From Zea mays (Eukaryota > Streptophyta > Magnoliopsida > Poales > Poaceae), in contig NC_050097.1 of assembly GCF_902167145.1 (NCBI RefSeq), positions 138,719,982 to 138,783,981 of the forward strand: a DNA stretch of 64,000 bases, read 5' to 3'. Numbering within the stretch: position 1 is the stretch's first letter; every line of letters starts with the position of its first letter. The notes beneath the pieces were generated by a model that was not told where the DNA came from, ran no database searches, and worked only from the letters and a program-made list of their open reading frames with translations. Shown piece after piece: positions 11,857-22,799 of this stretch. Made by a program: the position numbers and the translations under genes.

Positions 11857-14800
11857 TGTAACACTCACTTTGTAATTTGCTAGAAATAATACCAATAGAG
11901 AAACAATTTCTCCTTGCGTGGGTTTGACCTTTATGTATCATTCCATGGGAACACCATATTCAAAAGCAAATGATTAATAAAAGAGTACATGCTACTAAAT
12001 TATGCATCATGCTGAGCTTTTCTTGTGTGTGCATTACTTGTGACAATGTAAAGAAAAAAACAATATAAAAATGAATAAGTTAAAACTAGAGTGGAATTTG
12101 AGATCTAAAAGGAATTTTGGGAATTTAGAAAAGAGAAGAAATGAATATTATGAGGGAAAAAATAAGTAAATAAAAATATATGGTTCCAAAACTAGAGATT
12201 GAAATTGTGTAAATAACTCAAGGGAGGAACTCATAACCAAATCCAAATTCAAGTTTGAATTCAAAAAGGAAAAAAAGGAAATTAAAGGAAAAATAAAAGG
12301 AAAAGGAATAACCCTGCTACTTGGGCCGGTGGCTTGAATTTCGGCCCATCTCGCGAATTTCCCCTCCATGCCGCACAGCCCAGCTACATGAACCAGGCGC
12401 CGACTTGTGGGCCCCGCTGTCCATACTCACGCCGCATCACGCGTTCCCGCGGATCGCTGTCGTGTGGGACCCTGCCGTCAGCCGCGAATCGCGCGTGTGC
12501 GCTCCTCTGTGCCATAGACCGATGGGCCCTCGAAGCCAGATCCATCTCCAACGGAAGGCGTGAAGCTCGGCTGATGCGCGGACCTCGCGCGGGTGGTTCT
12601 AACCACCATCCCGCCTTCCTCTCGCTCGGCGCGGACTCGCTAGTCCATAAGGTGCGAGCGCAGGTCCCTTCCTTCCCCGTATTCCGCTCTCCACGTCATA
12701 CACCACACCGCCGCCGCGCCGTGAGAGAACTAAGCCCACCGCCACATCCGAACCAAGTGGTCATTGGCGTTGGGACCCCAGGAATTAGTCTAGGAGCGTC
12801 CGTGGGGCTTTTGGGCGGGTGGCGTGCCGTCCGTGGGAGAGATCGATTGACGAGCAAGGCGCAATTGCTCATCGGACTTCAAATCTCCGCCGCGGTCCGC
12901 TCTTCGTCGCGGCCAGCGTCGCCGTGGCATCGATTACCGGTAACAAGCCCATCCTTGTCCTCGTTATGCATTGCGCATAGTGTAGCAGCGACGAATGGGG
13001 AAGCGGGAGCGCGGGGTGGATGCCCGCCGGTAGCGAGCGCCGCCGTGGCTCTGGGTGCGCGGCCGTAACACGGGAGCTCGAGGACGATGGCGTGTTTAGG
13101 ACCGTTGGATGCCCTCTGATCGGCTACGATGGAACCCTGGGGTGTTACGCTTAGGTCAAGAAATCCGATCCGTTCAGATCCGATCGGGCGGATCAAATGA
13201 CTTTGGGGTGAATAAAATCTGTGCCGTCGATTCCTAATCTTGCGGGCGGGAATAGCGTACCGGTTCGCAGAGTAGGCAATCTAATCTGATGCGTCCGTTG
13301 TAGATCGGACGGTGGATCGTGGCCCGCACCCTTTCGGCCGAGCAAACATTCAAAAGAGTCCCTGTAGTTTATAGAAATCAACCCGCCGTCCGGGGACCCT
13401 GTTCCCTGTGTCTTTGGTAACTTACCCTGTGACCCCTGGCCTTTCCACAAATTGAGGCCCAGTCCAGTACTGGTTTAATCGATTTAAATGAATCAGAAAT
13501 TGGATTTTAAATATGACAATAAACCTTAGAACTTGTATAAATCATAGAAAATCCATTTTTAGTCCAAATTGAGCCATTCCAGTTCCTAAAATTTTGTAAT
13601 TTTATTCTCTAGCACTTAGTGTCTCTGTTATATCATGACAACAGTAAGAAAATTAATCCCGCACTTAATCCTATTTTAAACACATAAAACCTTTGAAAAT
13701 CCATAACTTAAATTCTATAACTCCAAAAATTATGATTCCTGTTCCTAGAATTTTATTTTAATGTGTAGATTATTACTGTGTATTTTATTTATATGTTTGG
13801 TGTAATGTTAATTTCTCTATATGTACTGTGCTTGTTTGTATTGTGGCGAGTAGAAGAGCCCGTGACTGAAGATCCTGGTGTGCAGCAGGTTGAAGCAGCT
13901 GAGCAGGAGCTCATTGAAGGCAAGTTGTGCCCTTGACCACTTTTTACCCAATAATGTTCTTTAATATCATTTATTCATGCATAGGTTAATTTTGATGGGA
14001 CCCAATAGGTTACCCTGGATTGTTTATCTCATTACCTTGTTTACCCCTGAATCACTTGGGTAGTTTGCTATTGCTTTACATGGTTTTGGGATAATCATTT
14101 ATCATATCTATGTTCCAATTCTTTTGTTATTCTATTTATGTTCATGTTAAGATCATTAATGTTAATTGGAACATAGAGCTTAACTTGAGAAACACGTGCC
14201 ACCACAAGGGTTTAATGGGACGCCCTTGGCTGACTAATTAGGAAAGCTAGTGGAAGACTACCTTACCCGAAAGGGGCAAGGGCAGTAGGGGAGTGGTCAG
14301 TGTAGGGAGGTCCTTGGGTTGATTTGGCTGCGATGGCGGTCAGACAAGAAACCTGCATTGGAGCTTCCTATAAACTGTAGCGGGTTTTCGGAAGCTAGTG
14401 GAACTTTGTAAAGGCCTCGTAGTGTTGCCCTGCCGCGCTTCCTAGGTAGAGGTGTATGGGATTCGCGACCCCTTGGCAGATGGGTAGCATGACTTGTGGG
14501 TAAAGGGTACAACCTCTGCAAAGTGTAAAACTGGTATACTAGCCGAGCTCACGGTCATGAGCAGCTCAGGACTCTCTGATGATTAAATTATGGAACTTAA
14601 ATTCAATTTTGTCATTTGCATATGCATGGGTTTATTATTAATTTTGTTCTATTACTTTACTTAAGGTTTGGTATTTACTTACACTTAGTAACTGCTAATA
14701 AAAGTTTGACCAACATTAAAAGCAATGCTCAGCTTTAACCATTCTCTTTGATAAGCCTTACACTCCATGAGCTCCCACCTTTGGTGAGTTCATGTCACGT

Positions 14801-15131
14801 TATTCCCCACAACTTGTTGAGCGATGATCATGTGTGAGCTCACCCTTGCTGTCTCACACCCCCCCACAGGAGAAGAACAGGTGGTTCAGGAGGAGCCACA
14901 AGGCGAGGAGTTCGATCTAATCTAGGTGGCGTTTCTCAGTTGACATTGGCGCCAACGATCCTTAGTTCGTTTTATGTTTATTCTTTTATTTTGTAATAAG
15001 TCTTCCGCTATGTAATAAATACTCTGATGTTTTATGACATTTATCTCTATACACTCTGTTATTATATATGTTGTCTTCTTGGCGCATGTATGAGATGCAC
15101 CTGGCTTTGTTCCTTAAAGCCGGGTGTGACA
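11857..15131 (+). repeat. 3' LTR of element B
   Basis: 3275 bp, paired with 3470-6744. Differences are mostly C/T and G/A transitions, and in about three quarters of those I listed the 5' copy has the T or A. It ends at a15131 and is followed by the second TSD copy acttt. The open frame at 12334-13068 matches the one in the 5' LTR but its reading is not maintained, so I do not call it a gene. Confidence 0.95.
13851..14925 (+). other. Exon-like blocks in B 3' LTR (second copy)
   Basis: Block 1 is 13851-13919 and ends AAG/GCAAGT; block 2 starts at 14870 after CCCCACAG and ends in TAG at 14923-14925. Relative to the 5' LTR copy, block 1 has one E-to-V change and block 2 has a single synonymous change (CTG to CTA). 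Both frames stay open. Confidence 0.42.
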
Positions 15132-15136
15132 ACTTT

Positions 15137-17425
15137 GCAATCCTACCCGAGGCCTCTCGGCACTGGATGATCTCCCCCAGGGGGAAGGATGACACCACAG
15201 TTACCGGATGAGACTCGAAGTAGTGTCGCAACTTCCGCCGTGTCAGGATCACCGCATACAGCAGCTTCTGAACTTGTGGGTAGCGGATCTTGGTTTCGGA
15301 CAGTACCTCGCTGACGAAGTAAACTGGCCTCTGAACGGTCAATGCATGCCCCTCTTCTTGCCTCTCGACCACAATCGCGGCGCTAACCACCTGAGTGGTC
15401 GCGGCGACGTAGACCAAGAGGGCTTCTCCGGCAGCTGGGGGCACCAAGATAGGCGCCTTTGTGAGGAGCGCCTTCAGGTTCCCGAGGGCTTCCTCGGCCT
15501 CAGGAGTCCAAGTGAAGCACTCGGCCTTCCTCAAGAGGCGGTACAGAGGTAGACCTCTTTCGCCGAGGCGTGAGATGAAGCGGCTCAGAGCCGCGAGACA
15601 TCCCATGACCCTCTGTATGCCTTTCAAGTCCTTGATGGGCCCCATGCTGGTGATGGCTGTGATCTTCTCCGGGTTGGCTTCGATGCCCCGCTCGGAGACG
15701 ATGAACCCCAAGAGCATGCCTCGGGGCACCCCGAAGACACACTTCTCGGGATTGAGCTTGACGCCTTTCGCCTTGAGACATCGGAATGTCACTTCAAGGT
15801 CGGAAAGGAGGTCGGAGGCTTTCCTCGTCTTGACTACGATGTCATCGACGTAGGCCTCGACCGTGCGGCCAATGTGTTCGCCGAACACATGGTTCATGCA
15901 CCGCTGGTACGTCGCGCCCGCATTCCTCAAGCCGAACGGCATGGTGACATAGCAGTACATGCCGAAGGGTGTGATGAAAGAAGTCGTGAGCTGGTCGGAC
16001 TCTTTCATCCTGATTTAATGATACCCTGAGTAGGCATCGAGGAAAGACAGGGTTTCGCACCCAGTAGTGGAATCCACGATTTGATCGATGCGAGGTAGAG
16101 GGTAGGGAACCTTCGGACATGCTTTGTTGAGACCAGTGTAGTCTACACACATCTGCCATTTCCCCCCTTTCTTTCTCACAAGCACAGGGTTGGCAAGCCA
16201 TTCGGGATGGAATACCTCTTTGATGAACCCTGCCGCCATTAGCTTGTGGATCTCCTCGCCTATGGCTCTGCGCTTCTCCTCGTCGAATCGGCGCAGAGGC
16301 TGCTTGACGGGTCGGGCTTCGGCTCGGATGTCCAGCGAGTGCTCGGCGACATCCCTCGGTATGTCGGGCATGTCCGAGGGACTCCACGCGAAGACGTCGG
16401 CGTTCGCGTGAAGAAAGTCGACGAGCACTGCTTCCTATTTGGGATCGAGCCCGGTGCCGATCCGGATCTGCTTGGAGGCATCGCTGCTGGGGTCGAGGGG
16501 GACGGCCTTAACCGTCTCCGCTAGCTCAAAGTTGCCGGCATGACGCTTCACGTCTGGCACCTCCTTAGAGAGGCTCTCCAGGTCGGCGATGAGGGCCTCG
16601 GACTCGGCGAGGGCCTTTGCGTACTCCACGCACTCCATGTCGCATTCGAACGCGTGTTTGTACGTGGGGCCGACGGTGATGACCCTGTTGGGGCCCGGCA
16701 TCTTGAGCTTCAGGTAGGTGTAGTTGGGGACGGCCATGAACTTCGCGTAGCATGGCCTCCCCAGCACCGCGTGGTAGGTTCCTCGGAACCCGACCACCTC
16801 GAACGTCAGGGTCTCCCTTCGGAAGTTGGAGGGTGTTCCGAAGCAGATGGGAAGGTCGAGTTGTCCGAGGGGTTGGACGCGCTTCCCGGGAATGATCCCA
16901 TGGAAGGGCGCAGCGCCTGCCCGGACGGAGGACAGATCGACATGCAGGAGCCCGAGGGTCTCGGCGTAGATGATGTTGAGGCTGCTGCCTCCGTCCATGA
17001 GGACCTTGGTGAGCCTGACGTCGCCGATGACGGGGTCGACGACGAGCGGGTATTTCCCCGGGCTCGGCACATGGTCGGGGTGATCGGCTCGGTCGAAGGT
17101 GATGGGCTTGTCGGACCAGTCTAGATAGACTGGTGCCGCCACCTTCACCGAGAAGACCTCCCGGCGCTCTTGCTTGCGGTGCCGAGCCGAGGCATTCGCC
17201 GCTTGCCCACCGTAGATCATGAAGCAGTCGCGGACCTTGGGGAACTCTCCTGCTTGGTGATCTTCCTTCTTATCGTCGTCGCGGGCCCTGCCACCCTCCG
17301 CGGGTGGCCCGGCCCTATGGAAGTGGCGCCGAAGCATGACGCACTCCTCAAGGGTGTGCTTGACGGGCCCCTGGTGATAGGGGCACGGCTCCTTGAGCAT
17401 CTTGTCGAAGAGGTTGGCACCTCCG
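15137..17425 (-). pseudogene. Element A pol, N-terminal part: protease, reverse transcriptase, RNase H
   Basis: Minus-strand reading from about 17425 down. After a cysteine/histidine-containing segment (CPYHQGPVKHTLEEC) comes a protease with VLMDGGSSLNIIYAE (about 17000), then RT with [38 protein letters not shown] and YVDDIVVK (about 15845). RNase H follows until B interrupts it at 15132. In-frame stops lie at 16437-16435 (TAG) and 16017-16015 (TAA), both where relatives have glutamine. The RT catalytic YVDD is intact. The same frame continues beyond B at 3464, confirming that 15137 and 3464 were once adjacent. Confidence 0.88.
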
Positions 17426-19507
17426 GGGGTTTCCGAGGGTTCTTGTACTCGGCGGCGGCGACAAGGTCCGCGTCGGCGGAGTCGCGTTTCGCTTGCGACT
17501 TCTTCTTGCCCTTCTTCTTGGCGCCGCGCTGAGTTGACGCCTCGGGAGCATCTTCCGATGGGCGGCCCTGGGGCTGCTTGTCCTTTCGGAAGATAGCCTC
17601 GACCGCCTCCTGGCCGGAGGCGAACTTGGTGGCAATGTCCATCAGCTCGCTCGCCCTGGTGGGGGTCTTGCGACCCAGCTTGCTCACCAGGTCGTGGCAG
17701 GTGGTGCCAGCGAGGAACGCGCCGATGACATCCGAGTCGGTGATGTTGGGCAGCTCGATGCGCTGCTTCGAGAATCGCCGGATGTAGTCCCGGAGAGACT
17801 CTCCCGGCTGCTGCCGGCAGCTTCGGAGGTCCCAGGAATTCCCGGGGCGCACGTATGTGCCCTGGAAATTGTCGGCGAAAGCTTGGACTAGGTCATCCCA
17901 GTTGGAGATCTGCCCCGGAGGCAGGTGCTCCAACCAGGCGCGAGCGGTGTTGGAGAGGAACAGGGGGGGTTGCGGATGATGAGGTTGTCATCGTCCGTTC
18001 CACCCAGTTGGCAGGCCAAACGGTAGTCCGCGAGCCACAGTTCCGGTCTCGTCTCCCCCGAGTACTTTGTGATAGTAGTCGGGGGTCGGAACCGGGTCGG
18101 GAACGGCGCCCGTCGGATGGCCCGGCTGAAGGCCTGCGGACCGGGTGGTTCGGGCGAGGGACTCCGATCCTCCCCGCTGTCGTAGCGTCTCCCACGCCTG
18201 GGGTGGTAGCCTCGGCGCACCCTCTCGTCGAGGTGGGCCCGACGGTCACGATGATGGTGCTCGTTGCCGAGGCAACCCGGGGACGCAGGCGCGGTGTTGC
18301 GCGTGCGCCCGGTGTAGACCGAGGCTTCCCGCATGAATCAGGAAGTCGCGGTATGAGGTTCCGAGGGGTACCCCTGCCTTCGGGAGGCAGAGCTCTCGGC
18401 CCGTCGGACCGCGGCGCCTTCCAGGAGATTCTTGAGCTCTCCCTGGATTCGCTGCCCCTCGGTGGTTGATGGCTCCGGCATCGCGCGGAGAAGCATCGCT
18501 GCTGCAGCCAGGTTCTGGCCGACCCCACTAGATGCGGGTGGTGGCCTGACCCTGACGTCGTCGGCGATGCGGTGCTGGAAGCCCTGGGGTAGATGACGTA
18601 TTTCTCCGGCCGGGGGTTGGCCCGCCCATGCCTGCCCGACGTCCCGGCGGATCGGCTCAAGCGCTTCTGCTCCCTCGTCGAGCCTGGCCTGCACCCCGCG
18701 GATTTGCTCGAGCTGTGGGTCATGGCCCCCCGTCTGAACAGGGATCACAGCTAGCTCCCGTGGGATGTCAACGCGAGGCACCAGCCTAGGGAGATCACCG
18801 TCCTCCGGCATGCCAAGATGGTTGCCTTCGGAGGGACCCCCTAGATCGACGTGGAAGCATTCGCGACTCGGGCCGCAGTCCTCGTCGCCGAGGCTACGGC
18901 TACCGTCGGAACAGTCAGAGAGGCAGTAGTCGCATGCGGTCATGAAGTCCCGCATGGCACTGGGGTTGCCAAGTCCAGAGAAATCCCAACAGAAGCTGGG
19001 CTCGTCGTCTTCCTCGGACCCGGAGGGCCCGTAGGTCGAGACGTCCGTCAGCCGGTCCCAAGGTGACCGCATACGAAACCCCAGTGGGTTTGGACTCGCC
19101 TCTACGAGAGCGCCCGCCAAAGCGAAGTCGCTAGGCGGGTTGAGGCTGAATCCAAATGACGTGGGATGGGAATCGGTCGGTACCTCTTGGTCGACAAGCG
19201 GCGATAAAGTCACGTCGGGGACTGACTGCACCGTCGTCTCAGGTACGAGGGTGACGTCCAGCAAGCTTTTCGCGAGCGTGCTGGCGTCGTCCGCTTGCTC
19301 GGGATTGGCGTGTCGCGGGGAGACGGCGCCCGTCTTCGTCTCAAGCGCGAAGCCGATACCCGGTGCGCCCCCCGTTGGGGTGCCGGCGCTGTCGACTCGC
19401 TCGACGGCCAACGAGGCGCTGCCTCCTGCTTGTCCTTGGTTGCCCCGCCTTCCCCTCCGTCGGCGGGGAAGAGGGCGGGATGAGCTCGAAGGTTGTTCTT
19501 CCACCAC
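17426..19507 (-). pseudogene. Element A gag, frameshifted
   Basis: A long gag read on the minus strand from ATG at 19507 (MVEEQPSSSS). The N-terminal ~390 residues are proline-, serine- and acid-rich with no recognisable domain. A TGA at 18340-18338 breaks the frame, which reopens at once. The retrotransposon gag core then follows (TKYSGETRPELWLADYRLA and NWDDLVQAFADNFQGTY ... SLRDYIRRF), with one-base frameshifts near 17968 and 17425. A lysine-rich linker precedes the protease region. The ATG choice is uncertain because Tat gags vary in their N-termini. Confidence 0.75.
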
Positions 19508-19721
19508 GCGGGGAAGACATCGTCGATTCCGCCGCCGGCGGGCGGACTGTCAGCCGCCATTGCCGCTGTCGCCCGGATGTGGAATGAGTATCATGTCGTA
19601 GCTGTCGTCGAGGGACATGAACTCAAGACTCCCAAAACGGAGCGCCGTCCCGGGTTGGAGAGGTTGCTGGAGACTGCCCATCTGGAGCTTGACGGGAAGC
19701 TGTTCGTCAACACGCAGCAGG

Positions 19722-19739
19722 CCCCTACCTGGCGCGCCA
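19722..19739 (-). promoter_or_regulatory. Primer-binding site of element A
   Basis: On the minus strand TGGCGCGCCAGGTAGGGG begins two bases after the end of the 5' LTR. It ends in the TGG expected of a tRNA CCA complement. I cannot identify the tRNA from memory. The next 50 bases run straight into the gag leader. Confidence 0.75.
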
Positions 19740-20572
19740 ACTGTCGGCGTTTCGAGACGGGGGAGTCCCTAAGCCGACGAGTGAATGTCGCCGCGTGCCC
19801 CAGCCCAGATGGGTCGAGCGCGAGGCCGAGCGCGAAGGGGGGAAAGCGAGGTGGCCGGAGACCGGCGTGAGAGAGGTGGAAATCCCGCGACCTTCGTGTT
19901 CGTCCCGTACCCTGGTCGGTGCTTGCAATAGGGGGTTACAAGCGTCCACGCGGGAGAGGGAGCGAGCGGCTTCAAGCGAGCGCCTGTCTCGTCCTCGTCC
20001 CCGCGCGGCCAACCCTCTCTAAGAGGGCCCTGGTCCTTCCTTTTATAGGCGTAAGGAGAGGATCCAGGTGTACAATGGGGGTATAGCAGAGTGCTACGTG
20101 TCTAGCGGAGGAGAGCTAGCGCCCTAAGTACATGCCGTCGTGGCAGCCGGAGAGATTTTGGCACCCAGCTGGTGTGATGTCGTGGCCATCGGAGGAGTGC
20201 TGGAGCCTGGCGGAGGGACAGCTGTCGGGGCTGTCGAGTCCTTGCTGACATCCTCTTGCTTCCGTAAGGGGGCTGAGAGCCGCCGTCGTCATAGGATATG
20301 CGGGGCGCCATCATTGTCCATCTGGTGGAGCGAGCCAGATGGGACGCCGGTCTTGTTCCCCGTGGCCCGAGTCAGCTCGGGGTAGGGTAATGATGGCGCC
20401 TCCTGTTGACGTGGCCGGTCTGCGCCCTAGGTTGGGTGATGTGGAAGCTCCTCCGAGGCCGAGGTCGAGTATGTCTTCCGTGGTCGAGGTCGAGTCCGAG
20501 TCCCTGGTTCGGGCGAGGCGGAGACCGTCGGCTGAGGCCAGGGCGTAGTCCGAGCCCTGGGGTCGGGCGGAG

Positions 20573-20861
20573 CAGAGTTCGTCGTCTTCTGGGGCTGAGC
20601 CCGAGTCCGAGCCCTGGGGCGGGTGGAGCGGAGTTCGCCGTCTTCCGGGACTTAGCCCGAGTCCGAGCCCTGGGTCGGGCGGAGCGGAGTTCGCCGTCTT
20701 CCGGGACTTAGCCCGAGTCCGAGCCCTGGGTCGGGCGGAGCGGAGTTCGCCGTCTTCCGGGACTTAGCCCGAGTCCGAGCCCTGGGTCGGGCAAAGCGGA
20801 GTTCGCCGTCTTCCGGGACTTAGCCCGAGTCCGAGCCCTGGATCGAGCGAAGCGGAGCTTC
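20573..20861. repeat. 56-bp tandem repeat in A LTR U3
   Basis: The unit begins gagttcgccgtcttccggga at 20631, 20687, 20743 and 20799, an exact 56-bp period; a diverged copy precedes it from about 20573. The last unit is interrupted by F at 20861/20862. Tandem units in U3 often vary between copies of a family and may act as enhancer-like elements; that role is inferred. Confidence 0.9.
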
Positions 20862-22011
20862 TGAGAGCACCTAGAGGGGGGGGTGAATAGGTGATCCTGT
20901 AAACATCAAAACTTAAGCCACAAAACTTTGATTAAGTGTTAGCACAGTTAATGCCAAGTGGCTAGAGAGAAGATCTTGCACAATAGGATAATCACACGGA
21001 GTTCAACACAGAGAAGACACAGTGATTTATCTCGTGGTTCGGCCAAGTACAAAACTTGCCTACTCCACGTTGTGGCGTCCCAACGGACGAGAGTTGCACT
21101 CAACTCCTCTCAAGTGATCCAATGATCAACTTGAATACCACAGTGTTATGCTTTTCCTTTCAATTTCCCGTTTGCGAGGAATCTCCACAACTTGGAGTCT
21201 CTCGCCCTTACACTTGAGATTCAACAAGAAATACGGAGTAAGGGAGGGAAGCAACACACACAAATCCACAACAAAATGCGCACACACACGGCCAAGAATC
21301 GAGCTCAAAAAGACTATCTCAAAGTTCTCACTAGAACGGAGCTCGAATCACTTAGAATGACAAACGAATGCGCAAAGACTGAGTGTGGATGATCAAGAAT
21401 GCTCTAAGGTTGCTTGGTGTACTCCTCCATGCGCCTAGGGGTCCCTTTTATAGCCCCAAGGCAGCTAGGAGCCGTTGAGAGCAATTCCAGAAGGCCAAAC
21501 TTGCCTTCTGTCGTCGGGTGCACCGGACAGTCCGGTGCACACCGGACACTGTCCGGTGCCCGATTTCCTTCCTTAAACAGCGCAGTCGACCGTTGCAGAT
21601 GCGGGAGCCGTTGGCGCACCGGACATGTCCGGTGCACACCGGACAGTCCGGTGCCCCTTCCCGACCGTTGGCTCGGCCACGTGTCCCGCGCAGATCGCGC
21701 GGCCGACCGTTGGCCCAGTCGACCGTTGGCTCACCGGACAGTCCGGTGCACCACCGGACAGTCCGGTGCCCCAGACCGAAACAGCCCCTTGGCTGTACAC
21801 AGCCACCTTTTTCTTTTTCTTTTTCTTCCTGTTTCCAATACTTAGACAAGTATATTAGTACACAAAACCAATGTACTAAGACTTAGAAACATACCTTTGC
21901 TCTTGATTTGCACTTTGTTCATCCATTGCATAAATTCACATTTTAAGCACTTGAGTTGGCACTCAATCACCAAAATACTTAGAAATGGCCCAAGGGCACA
22001 TTTCCCTTTCA
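20862..22011 (-). repeat. 3' LTR of element F (carries a 102-bp deletion)
   Basis: 1150 bp. It contains six copies of the CACCGGAC..GTCCGGTG palindrome, against eight in the partner LTR. The missing segment corresponds to 29335-29436 of the partner and lies between two copies of gtccggtgcac, as expected for deletion by short direct repeats. Confidence 0.95.
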
Positions 22012-22025
22012 ATCTCCCCCTTTTT
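22012..22025 (-). promoter_or_regulatory. Polypurine tract of element F
   Basis: On the minus strand AAAAAGGGGGAGAT directly precedes the 3' LTR. Further similar purine tracts occur in the 3' non-coding region up to 22800 (near 22245, 22405 and 22660), a known Sirevirus trait. Confidence 0.85.
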
Positions 22026-22799
22026 GGTGATTTATGCCAACACAACATAAAGCAACTAGAACAAGTGCAAAACCACTTCAAATAACACTTAAATTTATTT
22101 TGATTCATGTTTGGCATATATGGATCATCCTTTGCCACCACTTGGTTTGTTTTTGAAATCAAACTCAAATCTCTATCTCTAAGTCAAACACACATGTTAA
22201 AGCATATAGAGAGTTATTCCAAAAGAGATTGATCAAAGATTTCAAAAACTCCCCCTATTTCCCATAATCACCACTTCTCCCCACAAGAAGCCAACTTTTG
22301 ACAAGAGACACAATAAAAGAATTTTGCTAAAACAAAAAGCTCTATTCTACTATTTTCAAAATCTCTCAAGTGGCAGCTGATCCATTTATTTCTTTGGCCT
22401 TTATTTTCTCCCCCTTTGGCATCAAGCACCAAAACGGGATCAATCTTGGCCCTTTAACCCCATTGCCTCACCAAAATCTTCAATAAGAGTACAAAGAGGC
22501 AATAAGAGTCTAAAGATGAACTTGGAATAAGTTACCCTCTCATCGGAGTGCAGTGGAAGTCTTTCATGGTCCAAGTCCACCTTTTCCCTTTCAATTCACC
22601 TTCGAGACTAAATCAAGCAAACTCAAGCAAATGGTTAGTCTCAAAGGGTCAAGTTGTAACACATCTCCCCCTAAACATGTGCATCACTTTGCAACGGACT
22701 TGTGAGGTCCAGGGAGTGTTTGTACAACTTGAGCACCACAATAAGCAACAAAATGCAGAATGAACCTGATCAAGGGCATAAACACATGTATGCTATAAT

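Larger units (their letters stand above)
3470..15131 (+). mobile_element. Element B: chromodomain Ty3/gypsy retrotransposon (Tekay/Del-type chromovirus), complete
   Basis: A full-length plus-strand element, 11,662 bp, flanked by the 5-bp TSD acttt (3465-3469 and 15132-15136). Both LTRs are 3275 bp, start TGTAACACTC and end GGGTGTGACA. Internal order is primer-binding site, gag, protease, RT, RNase H, integrase, chromodomain and polypurine tract. The chromodomain and very long LTRs place it in the Tekay/Del chromovirus group. It interrupts A's RNase H exactly, since A's reading frame resumes across the TSD. Gag has a premature TAG and the integrase has a one-base deletion, so this copy is not autonomous. 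I counted some fifty LTR differences by eye (under 2%), so it is older than F. Confidence 0.95.
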
